A program made the translations under genes and the position numbers. From the NCBI RefSeq assembly GCF_022012305.1, contig NZ_JAKLTM010000008.1:62001-126000 (forward strand): DNA of 64,000 nucleotides, given 5' to 3'. A model generated the notes under the pieces. That model made no database searches. It saw nothing but the letters and a program-made list of their open reading frames with translations, and had not been told where the DNA came from. Shown here one piece after another: positions 26,760 through 35,678 of the stretch (within the stretch, counting starts at the first letter, position 1; every line of letters begins with the position of its first letter). This DNA comes from Ramlibacter paludis. GTDB lineage: Bacteria > Pseudomonadota > Gammaproteobacteria > Burkholderiales > Burkholderiaceae_C.

Positions 26760-28412
26760 TCAGCCCACGGTGGCCAGTTCGCCCGCCAGGCGGCCCAGCG
26801 CCGACGCCCAGTCGCTCGGCGCCGGCTGCCGCAGCAGCGTGTGCCGCGGATACCAGGGCGTGTCGGTCCTGCCGGAGAGCCAGCGCCAGTCGGCCGAATG
26901 GGCCAGCAGCACGAAGGTGCGCGCGCCCAGTGCGCCCGCGAGGTGGCCGATCGAGGTGTCCACGCACACGACGGCATCCAGCGACGCGATCTGCGCGGCC
27001 GTGTGTTCGAACGTGTTCTCGCTGAAGCGCTGGATGCGGCGATCCGCTTCGATCAGGCGCAGGTCCTCCGGCGCGACCTCCTTCTGCAGGCTCCAGTAGC
27101 TGGCGTCGCGCGGCAAGCCGGCCAGCAGGTTCGCGAGCGGGATCGAGCGCCGGTGGTCGTTCGGGTTCGCGGCGTTGCCGCTCCAGGCGAGGCCGATGCG
27201 CGGCCGGCGCGCCGGCCCCAGCTCCTGGCTCCAGCGCTGTGCCAGCGCGGGATCGGGGCGGACGTAAGGCACCGGCGCCGGCACGTTGTCCAGGGTGGTG
27301 CCGCAGGCGAAGGGCAAGGACATGAGCGGGCAGTGGAAATCGCAGGCGCCGGGGTCCGTGCCCTTGGCGATGACGTCGCCCAGTCCCGGCTGGCCGCGCA
27401 GCAGCGCCACCAGCGGCCGCTGCACTTCGAGCTTCACGTTCGCACCCTGCGCCTGCAGCACGGCGGCATAGCGGCAGAACTGCAGCGTGTCGCCCAGCCC
27501 CTGCTCCGCGTGCAGCAGGATCGTGCGGCCGGACAGCGGAACCTCGCCCCGCCAGGGCGGCGCGGCGAACGTGCGTTGCACGTCGGCCATCGCCGGCATG
27601 CGCAGGCGCCACTCGTATTCGCGCCAGCCACGCGCGAGGTCGCCCATCGTCAGCAGCGCGATCGCCTGGTTCCAGTGCACGTCGGCGTTCTGCGGATCGA
27701 GCGCGAGCGCGCGTGCGTAGCTCGCCAGGGCTTCTTCCTGGCAGTGCATGTCGCGCAGCACGTTGCCCAGGTTCATCTGCAGGTCCGCGTCGCGCGGGCG
27801 CGCTTGCGCGACCTTGCGGTACAGCTCCAGGGCCTCCTGGTGCAAGCCCAGTTCCAGCAGTGCGTTGGCGAGGTTCGCCTGGACGTCGGGGCTGCCCGGC
27901 CGCAGGGCGAGTGCCCGCTCGTGCCGCGCGCGCGCTTCCTCGAAGCGGTTCAGCTCGTAGAGCGCCACGCCCAGGTTCATCTCGGTCTCGGCGGCGTTCG
28001 CCTCGAGCGCCAGCGAACGTTCGTAATGCGCGATCGCCTCGTCGTGGCGCCCCAGCTTGTGCAGCGCCATGCCGGCGTTGTTCAGGACATCGGCGGCCTC
28101 GGGGCGCAGGGCCAGCGCACGACCGTAGGCGGCCAGCGCGTCTTCGAACCGGCCCAGCTGGTGCAACGCGACGCCGCGCCGCAGGTGCAGTTGCGGGTTG
28201 TCGGCCACCTGGGCCAGGGCCTGGTCGAAGCTGGCCAGCGCCTCGTCCAGGCGTCCCGATTGCTGCTGCAGGATGCCGAGGTGGAAGAGGGTCTGCGCGT
28301 GCGTGGGAGCGAGCCGCAGCACGTCGCGATAGAGGATCTCGGCCAGCGGCAGCTGGCCCTGGCGATGCAGCGCCAGCGCCTCGTCGAAGCGCTGCTGGGC
28401 GCGGGCGCTCAC
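26760..28412 (-). CDS. TPR-repeat protein with glycosyltransferase-like C-terminal domain
   Basis: 550 residues from GTG at 28412, which overlaps the DUF6165 stop. About eight tetratricopeptide repeats (residues 5-290, period 34; for example RFEDALAAYGRALALRPEA), then a domain with HAEQGLGDTLQFCRYA, IGLAWSGNAANPNDHRRSI and VCVDTSIGHLAGALG. The last motif is the GT9/GT41-like nucleotide-sugar fold seen in many TPR proteins. Role unknown; envelope glycosylation is a guess from relatives and from the DUF6165 neighbour. Confidence 0.8.
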   Translation of the reverse strand: MSARAQQRFDEALALHRQGQLPLAEILYRDVLRLAPTHAQTLFHLGILQQQSGRLDEALASFDQALAQVADNPQLHLRRGVALHQLGRFEDALAAYGRALALRPEAADVLNNAGMALHKLGRHDEAIAHYERSLALEANAAETEMNLGVALYELNRFEEARARHERALALRPGSPDVQANLANALLELGLHQEALELYRKVAQARPRDADLQMNLGNVLRDMHCQEEALASYARALALDPQNADVHWNQAIALLTMGDLARGWREYEWRLRMPAMADVQRTFAAPPWRGEVPLSGRTILLHAEQGLGDTLQFCRYAAVLQAQGANVKLEVQRPLVALLRGQPGLGDVIAKGTDPGACDFHCPLMSLPFACGTTLDNVPAPVPYVRPDPALAQRWSQELGPARRPRIGLAWSGNAANPNDHRRSIPLANLLAGLPRDASYWSLQKEVAPEDLRLIEADRRIQRFSENTFEHTAAQIASLDAVVCVDTSIGHLAGALGARTFVLLAHSADWRWLSGRTDTPWYPRHTLLRQPAPSDWASALGRLAGELATVG

Positions 28413-28804
28413 GTGTGGCTCTTCTCTTCGATCAGGGCGGAGCCGAGGAGCAGGTTGATCTGGCGCTTGACGGCGGCGCGGCGGTCGTTGCCGGCGTAGA
28501 TGCTGCGCGCGCTCGCCACGAAGGACTCGTCGAAGCGGCCATTGCGTTCGCAGGCGCGGACCACGTTCTCCAGGTCCCACAGCTGCTCGTTGATGCCGCG
28601 CAGCTGCGCTTCCAGGTCCTGCAGTTCGGCCCGGCGCTCCGTGCCCGCGGCAATGCGGTCGGCGATCTCCGCCAGCAGCGCCAGCTCGCGCTCCACGTTG
28701 GCGCGCTGTTCCGGCGACGCGATGCGCTCCCGCTTGATCTGCAGGATGGTCTTCTTGTCGAAGAGTTCGCCGGCTGCGACGGGAACCAGGATGGCGGCGC
28801 TCAT
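28409..28804 (-). CDS. DUF6165 family protein
   Basis: 131 residues, no signal peptide. Recognised by SAAILVPVAAGELFDKKTILQIKRERI, LWDLENVVRACE and the C-terminal NDRRAAVKRQINLLLGSALIEEKSH. Long central helices suggest a coiled coil. In other genomes such genes sit beside glycosyltransferase or LPS genes, which fits the TPR neighbour. No activity is known to me. It lies 9 bases after the hexR stop. Confidence 0.75.
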   Translation of the reverse strand: MSAAILVPVAAGELFDKKTILQIKRERIASPEQRANVERELALLAEIADRIAAGTERRAELQDLEAQLRGINEQLWDLENVVRACERNGRFDESFVASARSIYAGNDRRAAVKRQINLLLGSALIEEKSHT

Positions 28805-28813
28805 GCGGAAATT

Positions 28814-29662
28814 CTACGCATAGCGCTTGGTGCGCAGGTTGTTCTTCATCTCGCGCAGCAGCGGCTGCAGCCGTCCTCCGCCGATGCGCAGCGCCACCGT
28901 CGTCGCGAGCACGTCGATGATCATCAGGTGCAGCAAGCGCGACACCATGGGGCTGTAGCGGTCGTAGCCTTCGGGATGGTCGGCCGCCAGGTGGATGTGG
29001 CCCGAGCTCGCGAGCGGCGAACCGGTGGCGGTGATGCAGATGGTCGTCGCGCCGTTGCGGCGGGCGATGTCGCAGGCATCCATCAGGTCGCGCGTGCGGC
29101 CCGAATTGGACACCACCACCAGGCAGTCGCCGGGCCCGAGCAGCGTCGCGCTCATCACCTGCATGTGGCCGTCGCTGTAGGCGATGGTGTTCACGCCCAG
29201 GCGGAAGAACTTGTGCTGCGCGTCCTGCGCCACGATGCCCGAGTTGCCGGCGCCGTAGAACTCGATGCGGCGGCCGGTCTTGTAGGTGGCCGCCAGCGCC
29301 TCCGCCGCCTTCTCGATGGCGAAGGTCGAGGCGTCGTTGCGGTACTTGAGGAAGGCCGCCACCGCGTTGTCGATCACCTTGACCAGGACGTCGTTGGTCT
29401 TGTCGTCCGGGTCGACGCTGCGGTGGATGAAGGGCACGCCCTCGCTCACGCTGCCGGCCAGCTTCAGCTTGAAGTCCGACAGGCCGTCGTAGCCCATGCT
29501 GCGGCAGAAGCGCACCACGGTCGGCTTGCTCACGTGCGCGCGGTCGGCCAGTTCGCTCACCGGCAGGTTGGCGAAGGCGCGCGGATCGCCCAGCACCAGG
29601 CGCGCCACCCGCTGCTCCGCCGGGGCCAGCGAAGGCATGGAGGCCTTGATGCGGTCTAGCAT
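28814..29662 (-). CDS. hexR: RpiR-family transcriptional regulator HexR
   Basis: 283 residues. N-terminal RpiR helix-turn-helix (about 1-77; VSELADRAHVSKPTVVRFCRSMGYDG) and a SIS sugar-phosphate domain (about 120-260; GAGNSGIVAQDAQHKFFRLG, VVVSNSGRTRDL). HexR proteins repress glycolytic and Entner-Doudoroff genes and are released by KDPG. The gene lies downstream of zwf, and HexR-like operators lie upstream of zwf (31205-31219, 31280-31294). ATG at 29662 has GAGG 6 bases upstream. An alternative upstream ATG would run through the repeat. Confidence 0.88.
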   Translation of the reverse strand: MLDRIKASMPSLAPAEQRVARLVLGDPRAFANLPVSELADRAHVSKPTVVRFCRSMGYDGLSDFKLKLAGSVSEGVPFIHRSVDPDDKTNDVLVKVIDNAVAAFLKYRNDASTFAIEKAAEALAATYKTGRRIEFYGAGNSGIVAQDAQHKFFRLGVNTIAYSDGHMQVMSATLLGPGDCLVVVSNSGRTRDLMDACDIARRNGATTICITATGSPLASSGHIHLAADHPEGYDRYSPMVSRLLHLMIIDVLATTVALRIGGGRLQPLLREMKNNLRTKRYA

Positions 29663-29671
29663 GTGAGCCTC

Positions 29672-29741
29672 GCCGGGCCGCCCCAAGAGGCGAAGGCCCC
29701 CTCGGGGGGCAGCGCAGTGCACGAAGTGCCAAGCGTGGGGG
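29672..29741. repeat. GC-rich palindromic intergenic repeat (REP-like)
   Basis: A 70-bp element filling the hexR-zwf gap: GGGCCGCCCC, then GGCCCCCTCGGGGGGC, CAGTGCACGAAGTGCC and GCGTGGGGGC. It ends on the zwf stop codon. I recall very similar elements between genes in many Comamonadaceae genomes; only one copy is seen in this window. It could work as an attenuator or mRNA stabiliser. Confidence 0.55.
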
Positions 29742-31196
29742 CTAACATTCTTCAGGCCAGCAGAAGCCGTCGCGCGCGATCATCGCGCTGGCGGCGGGTG
29801 GCCCCCACGTCCCGGCCGCATAGGAGCGCGGGTCGCGCGCGTCGTTGCGCCAGTGCTCGAGGATCGGCTCCACCCAGCGCCACGCTTCCTCCTGTTCGTC
29901 GCTGCGCACGAAGAGGTTCAGCCGCCCGGCAATCACGTCCAGCAGCAGGCGCTCGTAGGCGCCCACGCGCTCGGAGCCGAAGCGCTTGTCGAAGTCCAGG
30001 TCCAGGTGCACGGGCGCCAGCGTGTGGCCGTTGCGCCGGTTCTCCTGGCCCAGCGCCAGCATGTGCAGCTCGACGCCGTCGCGCGGCTGCAGGTTGATCA
30101 CCAGGCGGTTGGTGGCGCCCGCGGGTGCATTGAAGATGGCATGGGGCGCCTCGCGGAAATTCACCTCGATGTGCGCTTCGCGCTCGGCCAGCCGCTTGCC
30201 GGTGCGAATGTAGAAGGGCACGCCGGCCCAGCGCCAGTTGGCGATCTCGGTGCGCAGCGCCACGAAGGTCTCGGTGCTGCTTTGCGGATCGACGCCCGGC
30301 TCCTCGCGGTAGCCCGGCACCGCCTTGCCGTCGACCGTGCCGGCCGTGTACTGGCCGCGCACCACGTGCTGGTCCAGCGCTTCCGGGGTCCAGCGCTTGA
30401 GCGAGCGCAGCACCTTGAGCTTCTCGTCGCGGATGGCGTCGGCATGGGCGTTGATCGGCGGCTCCATGGCCAGCGCGCACAGCAGCTGCAAGGCGTGGTT
30501 CTGCACCATGTCGCGCAGGGCGCCGGTCTGGTCGTAGAAGGCGCCGCGCTTCTCCACCCCGAGTTCTTCGGCAATGGTGATCTGTATGTTGGAGATGTGC
30601 TCGCGCCGCCAGACCGGCTCGAACAGGGCGTTGCCGAAGCGCATGGCAAACAGGTTCTGCACCGCCGGCTTGCCCAGGTAGTGGTCGATGCGGAAGATCT
30701 GCTTTTCGCTCAGCACCTTGCGCACGGCCTCGTTGATCTCGCGGTTCGACGCCAGGTCGTGGCCCAGGGGCTTTTCCAGGACCAGCCGGACGTTCGCTCC
30801 GTTCAGCCCGGCGGCCGCCAGCTGCTCGCACACCGTGGTGAACAAGGTGGGCGCCGTCGCCAGGTACATCACCACCGTGTCGGCCTGGCGCTCTTCCAGC
30901 AGCTTCTTCAGCCGCTCGTAGTCCGCGGGCTTCGACAGGTCCAGGCGCAGGAAGTGCAGCAGCTGCGCGAAGCGCTCGAACTCCTCGGGCGTGGGCCGCT
31001 TGTTCAGGTCGACCTCGTCGAAGCGGGAGCGGATCAGGTCGCGGTACTGCGCGTCGCTGAGGTCGTCGCGGGCCACGCCGATGATGCGGCCGCCGGCGGG
31101 CAAGGTGCCGTGGCGGAAGGCCTGGAACAGGGCCGGCATGAGCTTGCGCCAGGCGAGATCGCCCGTGCCGCCGAAGAGAACGAGATCGAAACTCAT
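29742..31196 (-). CDS. zwf: Glucose-6-phosphate 1-dehydrogenase
   Basis: First oxidative step of the Entner-Doudoroff and pentose phosphate routes. 484 residues from ATG at 31196. NADP fold FGGTGDLAWRKLMPALF, substrate site RIDHYLGK and catalytic region are intact, as is EKPLGHD. An upstream ATG at 31220 would cover the HexR-like box and add eight residues before the nucleotide-binding strand, so 31196 is preferred. There is no strong ribosome site. Confidence 0.96.
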   Translation of the reverse strand: MSFDLVLFGGTGDLAWRKLMPALFQAFRHGTLPAGGRIIGVARDDLSDAQYRDLIRSRFDEVDLNKRPTPEEFERFAQLLHFLRLDLSKPADYERLKKLLEERQADTVVMYLATAPTLFTTVCEQLAAAGLNGANVRLVLEKPLGHDLASNREINEAVRKVLSEKQIFRIDHYLGKPAVQNLFAMRFGNALFEPVWRREHISNIQITIAEELGVEKRGAFYDQTGALRDMVQNHALQLLCALAMEPPINAHADAIRDEKLKVLRSLKRWTPEALDQHVVRGQYTAGTVDGKAVPGYREEPGVDPQSSTETFVALRTEIANWRWAGVPFYIRTGKRLAEREAHIEVNFREAPHAIFNAPAGATNRLVINLQPRDGVELHMLALGQENRRNGHTLAPVHLDLDFDKRFGSERVGAYERLLLDVIAGRLNLFVRSDEQEEAWRWVEPILEHWRNDARDPRSYAAGTWGPPAASAMIARDGFCWPEEC

Positions 31197-31204
31197 GCCG
31201 TCAC

Positions 31205-31219
31205 TGTAACTTAGTTTCA
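31205..31219. promoter_or_regulatory. HexR-like operator 1 (zwf side)
   Basis: TGTAACTTAGTTTCA matches the HexR consensus TGTAATTAAATTACA at 11 of 15 positions and ends 9 bp before the zwf ATG. Consensus is established for gammaproteobacterial HexR; use here is inferred from hexR being adjacent. Confidence 0.55.
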
Positions 31220-31279
31220 TAACGGCGAATGGTAGTTTCCCGGTGCCGCCAGAGCGGTCCCGCAGCTAAGCTCCACCGG

Positions 31280-31294
31280 TGTAATTCCGTTACT
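31280..31294. promoter_or_regulatory. HexR-like operator 2 (transporter side)
   Basis: TGTAATTCCGTTACT, 11 of 15 to the same consensus with both half-sites (TGTAATT, TTAC) intact. It lies just upstream of the ribosome site of the ABC binding-protein gene and downstream of a weak -10-like TAAGCT (31266-31271), a position suited to repression. Confidence 0.55.
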
Positions 31295-31306
31295 TTGGAG
31301 CATCAA

Positions 31307-32320
31307 ATGCAAAAGGCAGTCGCAGGACTTGCATTCGTTCTCGCCTGCGGTTCGGCGGCGGCGCAGGGCCAGGTCAACGTCATCTGCTCGGTGCAGGCCG
31401 AGTGGTGCAACATGCTGTCCACGGTCTACGCCCGCACCACCGGCACGAAGATCAACGTCGTGATGAAGGGCTCCGGCGAAGCGCTGGCGCAACTGATCGC
31501 CGAGAAGGACAACCCCAAGACCGACGTCTGGTTCGGCGGCACCGGCGACCCGCACCTGCAGGCCGCGGAGCAGGGCCTCACGGTCGAATACAAGTCGCCC
31601 TCGCTGCCGCAGCTGCACGAGTGGGCGCAGCAGCAGGCCAAGCAATCGGGTTACAAGACCGTGGGCATCTATTCGGGCCCGCTCGGCTTCGGCTACAACC
31701 CCGAGCTGCTGGCCAAGAAGAAGCTGGCCGTGCCCAAGACCTGGGCCGACCTGACCAAGGCCGACTACAAGGGCGAGATCCAGGTCGCGAACCCCGCGTC
31801 CAGCGGCACCGCGTACACGATGATCGCCACGCTGGTGCAGCTGATGGGCGAGGACAAGGCCTTCGACTATCTCAAGAGCCTGCACAAGAACGTGGGCAAC
31901 TATCCGCGCTCGGGCACCGGCCCGATCAAGGCGGTGGCGCGCGGCGAGACCGCGGTGTCCATCAGCTTCGTGCACGATGGCCCGGGCGAAAAGATGCAGG
32001 GCTTCCCGGTCGAGACGATCACGCCCGCCGACGGCACCGGCGCCGAGATCGGCTCCATGAGCATCGTCAAGGGCGCGCGCAACATGGACGCGGCCAAGAA
32101 GTTCTACGAGTGGGCGCTGACGCCCGCGGCGCAGGAGATGGCGGCGGCGGCCAAGCAGTTCCAGCTTCCGAGCAACAAGGCCGCGAAGGTCGACGCGCGG
32201 GTGCCGGACTTCAAGAAGATCAAGTTCATCAACTACGACTACGCCAAGTACGGCGCCAGCGCCGAGCGCCGGCGCCTGATCGCGCGCTGGGAAAAGGAAG
32301 TGAACGCGCTGCCTCGCTGA
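31307..32320 (+). CDS. ABC transporter substrate-binding protein, AfuA/FbpA-like; hexose-phosphate ligand suspected
   Basis: Periplasmic binding protein, 337 residues, signal peptide 1-20. The family is usually labelled ferric iron, but the tandem tyrosines that chelate iron in FbpA are missing (no YY in the protein). Instead there are an anion-loop-like NPASSGTAY (162-170) and FVHDGPGEK (HDG at 223-225), resembling AfuA, which was shown to bind glucose-6-phosphate and related sugar phosphates. Neighbours are zwf, tal and pgi. ATG at 31307 with GGAG upstream. The ligand is inferred. Confidence 0.75.
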   Translation: MQKAVAGLAFVLACGSAAAQGQVNVICSVQAEWCNMLSTVYARTTGTKINVVMKGSGEALAQLIAEKDNPKTDVWFGGTGDPHLQAAEQGLTVEYKSPSLPQLHEWAQQQAKQSGYKTVGIYSGPLGFGYNPELLAKKKLAVPKTWADLTKADYKGEIQVANPASSGTAYTMIATLVQLMGEDKAFDYLKSLHKNVGNYPRSGTGPIKAVARGETAVSISFVHDGPGEKMQGFPVETITPADGTGAEIGSMSIVKGARNMDAAKKFYEWALTPAAQEMAAAAKQFQLPSNKAAKVDARVPDFKKIKFINYDYAKYGASAERRRLIARWEKEVNALPR

Positions 32321-32330
32321 TCGAAGCCGC

Positions 32331-34592
32331 GTGACTTCTCCCGCCCTGCTTCCCGAGGAGGCCGCCGCCCTGCGCGTGCCCGGGCTGCCCACGAGCCTGC
32401 GCGACGCCAATGCGCCGTTGTGGGCCTGGGTGGCGCTCGGGCTGGTCGCCTACCTGCTGTTCCCCTGGTACGCCCTGCAGGACGGCAACGGCCTGCTCGC
32501 CATCGGCCAGGCCTGGAGCGGCGCGGAGACCGGCAACGGCTTGCTGCAGGCCCTGTCCTTCGGCCGGCCCTGGCTCTGGATCGGTTTCGCCGGGCTGCTC
32601 GCCTGCGCCGCCGCGGCAGCGATGAAGCCGGGCCGCGCGCAAGGCAGCCTGCTGCTGCTCGGTGGCGGCGCGGGCGCACTGGGCCTGCTGGCCGGGGGCT
32701 TCCTCATCGGCGCCAAGGGCTGGAGCTTCGCCTTCTTCAACACCACCTTCGGCGAACTGTCGCTGCAGCAGTTCGGCATGGGCTGGGGCGCATTCCTCGC
32801 GTTGGCCGCTCTCGTCGTGCTTGGTGCGTTCGGCCTCGCGCGGCGGGGCCTGTTCCGCGGCGACCTGTTCGTGGCGGCCGCCGTGGTCGGCAGCGCGAGC
32901 CTGCTGGCGCTCTTCATCGTGTTCCCGGTGCTGAAGTCGCTGGCCGGCGCCTTCTTCGGCGAAGACGGCCGCTTCGGCCTGGCATCCTTCGCCGAGCGCA
33001 TCTTCAACGAACGCAACTTCGGCCTGGGCTGCCTCGCCGGGGGCGTGCGCTGCGGCGTGGCGTGGAACACGCTGCTGCTCGGCACCGCGGTGGCGGCCAG
33101 CACCACGCTGCTGGGCACGCTGATGGCGCTGATGGCCGAACGCGGGCCGCGCCGCTATGCGAAGCCGCTGAACATCCTGGCGATGCTGCCCATCATCACG
33201 CCGCCCTTCGTTGTGGGGCTCGGCTTGATCCTGCTATTCGGCCGCGCCGGCATCGCCAACCAGCTGCTCGAGTGGGCCTTCGGCATCCCGCCTTCGCGCT
33301 GGTTCTACGGCGCCTTCGGCGTCTGGCTCGCGCAGACCTTCGCGTTCACGCCCATCGCCTTCATGATCATGCGCGGCGTGGTGCAAGGCATCGCGCCCAG
33401 CCTGGAGGAAGCGGCGCAGACGCTGCGCGCCGACAGCGAACGCACCTTCGCGACTATCACGCTGCCGCTGCTGCGGCCCGGCCTCGCCAACGCCTTCCTG
33501 GTCGGCTTCATCGAGAGCATGGCCGACTTCGGCAACCCGGTGGTGGTGGGCGGGCAGTTCTCGGTGCTGTCCACCGAGATCTTCTTCGCCATCGTCGGCG
33601 CGCAGTACGACCAGGGCCGCGCGGCTTCGCTGGCGTGGCTGCTCACCCTGTTCGCGTTGGCGGTGTTCGCCCTGCAGCGCTGGGTGGTCGGACGCCGCAG
33701 CTACACCACGGTGACGGGCAAGGGCGACGCCGGCGTTCCGATGGCGCTGCCGCGGCGCGCGCGCCTGGCCGTGCAGTCGATCGCGCTGCCCTGGATCGCC
33801 TTCACGCTGGTGGTCTACCTGTTCGCCTTTGCCGGCGGCTTCGTGCAGACCTGGGGCCGCGACTACACCTTGACCCTCGCGCACTTCAAGACCGCCTTCG
33901 CCTTCGAGTGGGGCCAGTTCGGCGCGGTCTGGGCCGGCACCGCGTGGAACTCCTTCTTCACCACCATCAAGCTGGCGGCGATCTCGGCGCCGCTCACCGC
34001 GGGACTCGGCCTGCTGATCGCTTGGCTGCTGGCGCGCACGCAGTTCCGCGGCCAGGGCTTCTTCGAGTTCGCCGCGCTGCTCGCCTTTGCCATCCCCGGA
34101 ACGGTGCTTGGAGTGAGCTACATCCTGGCCTTCAACGTGCCGCCCTTCGAGCTGACGGGCACCGGCCTGATCATCGTGCTGTGCTTCCTGTTCCGCAACC
34201 TGCCGGTCGGCGTGCGCGCGGGAACGGCGGCCTTCCAGCAACTGGACAAGTCGCTCGACGAGGCTTCGCTGATGCTGCGCGCGTCCACTGCGCGCACGCT
34301 GCGCCACGTGGTGCTGCCGCTGTTGAAGCCGGCGCTGGTGGCGGCGCTGGTCTACAGCTTCGTGCGCGCCATCACCACGGTGTCGGCGGTGATCTTCCTG
34401 GTGACGGCGGAAAACGAACTGGCCACCACCTACATCATCGGCCGCGTGGGCAACGGCGACTACGGCGTCGCGCTGGCCTACTGCACGGTGCTGATCGTCA
34501 TGATGAGCGCCGCGACCGCGGCCATCCAGTGGATCGTCGGCGAGCGGCGGCTGGGTCGGCGCGCCGCGGCCATTACAACTCCGGGGACCTGA
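32331..34592 (+). CDS. ABC transporter permease, fused double permease (AfuB/FbpB-like)
   Basis: 753 residues from GTG at 32331. Two permease modules in one chain, each with an EAA-type loop (SLEEAAQTLRADSERTFATITLPLLRPG near residue 360; SLDEASLMLRASTARTLRHVVLPLLKPA near 645) and about six helices per half, plus extra N-terminal helices. Fused permeases are the norm in this family. 10 bases after the binding-protein gene and 1 base before the ATPase gene. Confidence 0.92.
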   Translation: MTSPALLPEEAAALRVPGLPTSLRDANAPLWAWVALGLVAYLLFPWYALQDGNGLLAIGQAWSGAETGNGLLQALSFGRPWLWIGFAGLLACAAAAAMKPGRAQGSLLLLGGGAGALGLLAGGFLIGAKGWSFAFFNTTFGELSLQQFGMGWGAFLALAALVVLGAFGLARRGLFRGDLFVAAAVVGSASLLALFIVFPVLKSLAGAFFGEDGRFGLASFAERIFNERNFGLGCLAGGVRCGVAWNTLLLGTAVAASTTLLGTLMALMAERGPRRYAKPLNILAMLPIITPPFVVGLGLILLFGRAGIANQLLEWAFGIPPSRWFYGAFGVWLAQTFAFTPIAFMIMRGVVQGIAPSLEEAAQTLRADSERTFATITLPLLRPGLANAFLVGFIESMADFGNPVVVGGQFSVLSTEIFFAIVGAQYDQGRAASLAWLLTLFALAVFALQRWVVGRRSYTTVTGKGDAGVPMALPRRARLAVQSIALPWIAFTLVVYLFAFAGGFVQTWGRDYTLTLAHFKTAFAFEWGQFGAVWAGTAWNSFFTTIKLAAISAPLTAGLGLLIAWLLARTQFRGQGFFEFAALLAFAIPGTVLGVSYILAFNVPPFELTGTGLIIVLCFLFRNLPVGVRAGTAAFQQLDKSLDEASLMLRASTARTLRHVVLPLLKPALVAALVYSFVRAITTVSAVIFLVTAENELATTYIIGRVGNGDYGVALAYCTVLIVMMSAATAAIQWIVGERRLGRRAAAITTPGT

Positions 34593-34593
34593 A

Positions 34594-35634
34594 GTGAGCA
34601 TCGAGTTCCACAACGTCACGAAACGCTATGGCACCGATCCGGCCGCGCCGCTGGCCGTCCAGGGCATCAGCTTCACGGTGCCGCGCGGCAGCCTGACGAC
34701 CATCCTCGGCCCCTCGGGCTGCGGCAAGACGACGACCTTGCGCATGATCGCGGGCCTGGAAGCGCCCACCAGCGGCCGCATCGTGATCGCGGGCCAGGAC
34801 GTCACCACGCTCGGCCCGGCGCAGCGCAACGTCAGCATGATGTTCCAGAGCTATGCCTTGTTCCCGCACATGGACGTGCTGGAGAACGTGAGCTACGGCC
34901 TGCGCATGTCGGGGCTGGCGCGCGCGGTGGCGCGCGAAAAGGCGGCCGAGGCGCTGCGCAGCGTGGGCCTGGTCGGCTTCGACGCCCGCCTGCCCAGCGA
35001 GCTGTCCGGCGGACAGCAGCAACGCGTGGCGCTGGCGCGCGCGCTGGTGCTGGAGCCGGCGGTGCTGCTGTTCGACGAGCCGCTGTCCAACCTGGACGCG
35101 CGGCTGCGGCGCGAAATGCGCGACGAGATCCGCTCGCTGCAGCAGCGCCTGCAGCTCACGGTGGCCTACGTCACGCACGACCAGAGCGAGGCGCTCGCCG
35201 TCAGCGACCAGATCATCGTCATGGACCACGGCGTCATCGCGCAAAGCGGAACGCCGCAGCAGCTGTACGAAACGCCGGCCAGCGAGTTCGTCGCCGGCTT
35301 CATGGGCGAGGCGATGCTGTTCCCCGCGCGCGCCGACGCCTCGGGAACGGTGGCGCTGGGGCCGCTGCGCATCACCCCGCGCACGACCGTGGCGCCGGGC
35401 GCGGTGAAGGTCGCCGTGCGTCCGGAGGCCTGGCACGTCGGCCCGCCGGGCCACGGCCTGAACGGCCGCCTGGCCAAGCTGGCTTACCTGGGCAGCAACT
35501 ACGAATACACCTTCGAGACGGAGCTCGGACCGATCTTCGTGGTCTCGCCCGAACTCGATCGCGTGCTCAGCCTTGGGAGCGACGTGGGCCTGCGGCTCGC
35601 GGACCATGGCGTGTCGGTGGTGCAGGTTTCGTAA
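34594..35634 (+). CDS. ABC transporter ATPase (AfuC/FbpC-like)
   Basis: 346 residues from GTG at 34594. Walker [12 protein letters not shown]-loop [12 protein letters not shown], signature [15 protein letters not shown], Walker [15 protein letters not shown] and the H-loop [10 protein letters not shown]. The C-terminal TOBE domain (about 280-346) is typical of the CUT1/FbpC group of ATPases. Third gene of the binding protein-permease-ATPase operon. Confidence 0.95.
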   Translation: MSIEFHNVTKRYGTDPAAPLAVQGISFTVPRGSLTTILGPSGCGKTTTLRMIAGLEAPTSGRIVIAGQDVTTLGPAQRNVSMMFQSYALFPHMDVLENVSYGLRMSGLARAVAREKAAEALRSVGLVGFDARLPSELSGGQQQRVALARALVLEPAVLLFDEPLSNLDARLRREMRDEIRSLQQRLQLTVAYVTHDQSEALAVSDQIIVMDHGVIAQSGTPQQLYETPASEFVAGFMGEAMLFPARADASGTVALGPLRITPRTTVAPGAVKVAVRPEAWHVGPPGHGLNGRLAKLAYLGSNYEYTFETELGPIFVVSPELDRVLSLGSDVGLRLADHGVSVVQVS

Positions 35635-35678
35635 CCGGGCCGTACCGCGCGCGGGGTGCGCCGCACCATAATTGCCGC

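Noticed and set aside
31307-35634. Annotation of the ABC system simply as a ferric iron transporter
   Set aside because: The iron-chelating tandem tyrosines are absent and the neighbours are sugar-phosphate enzymes; kept as AfuABC-like with ligand unproven.
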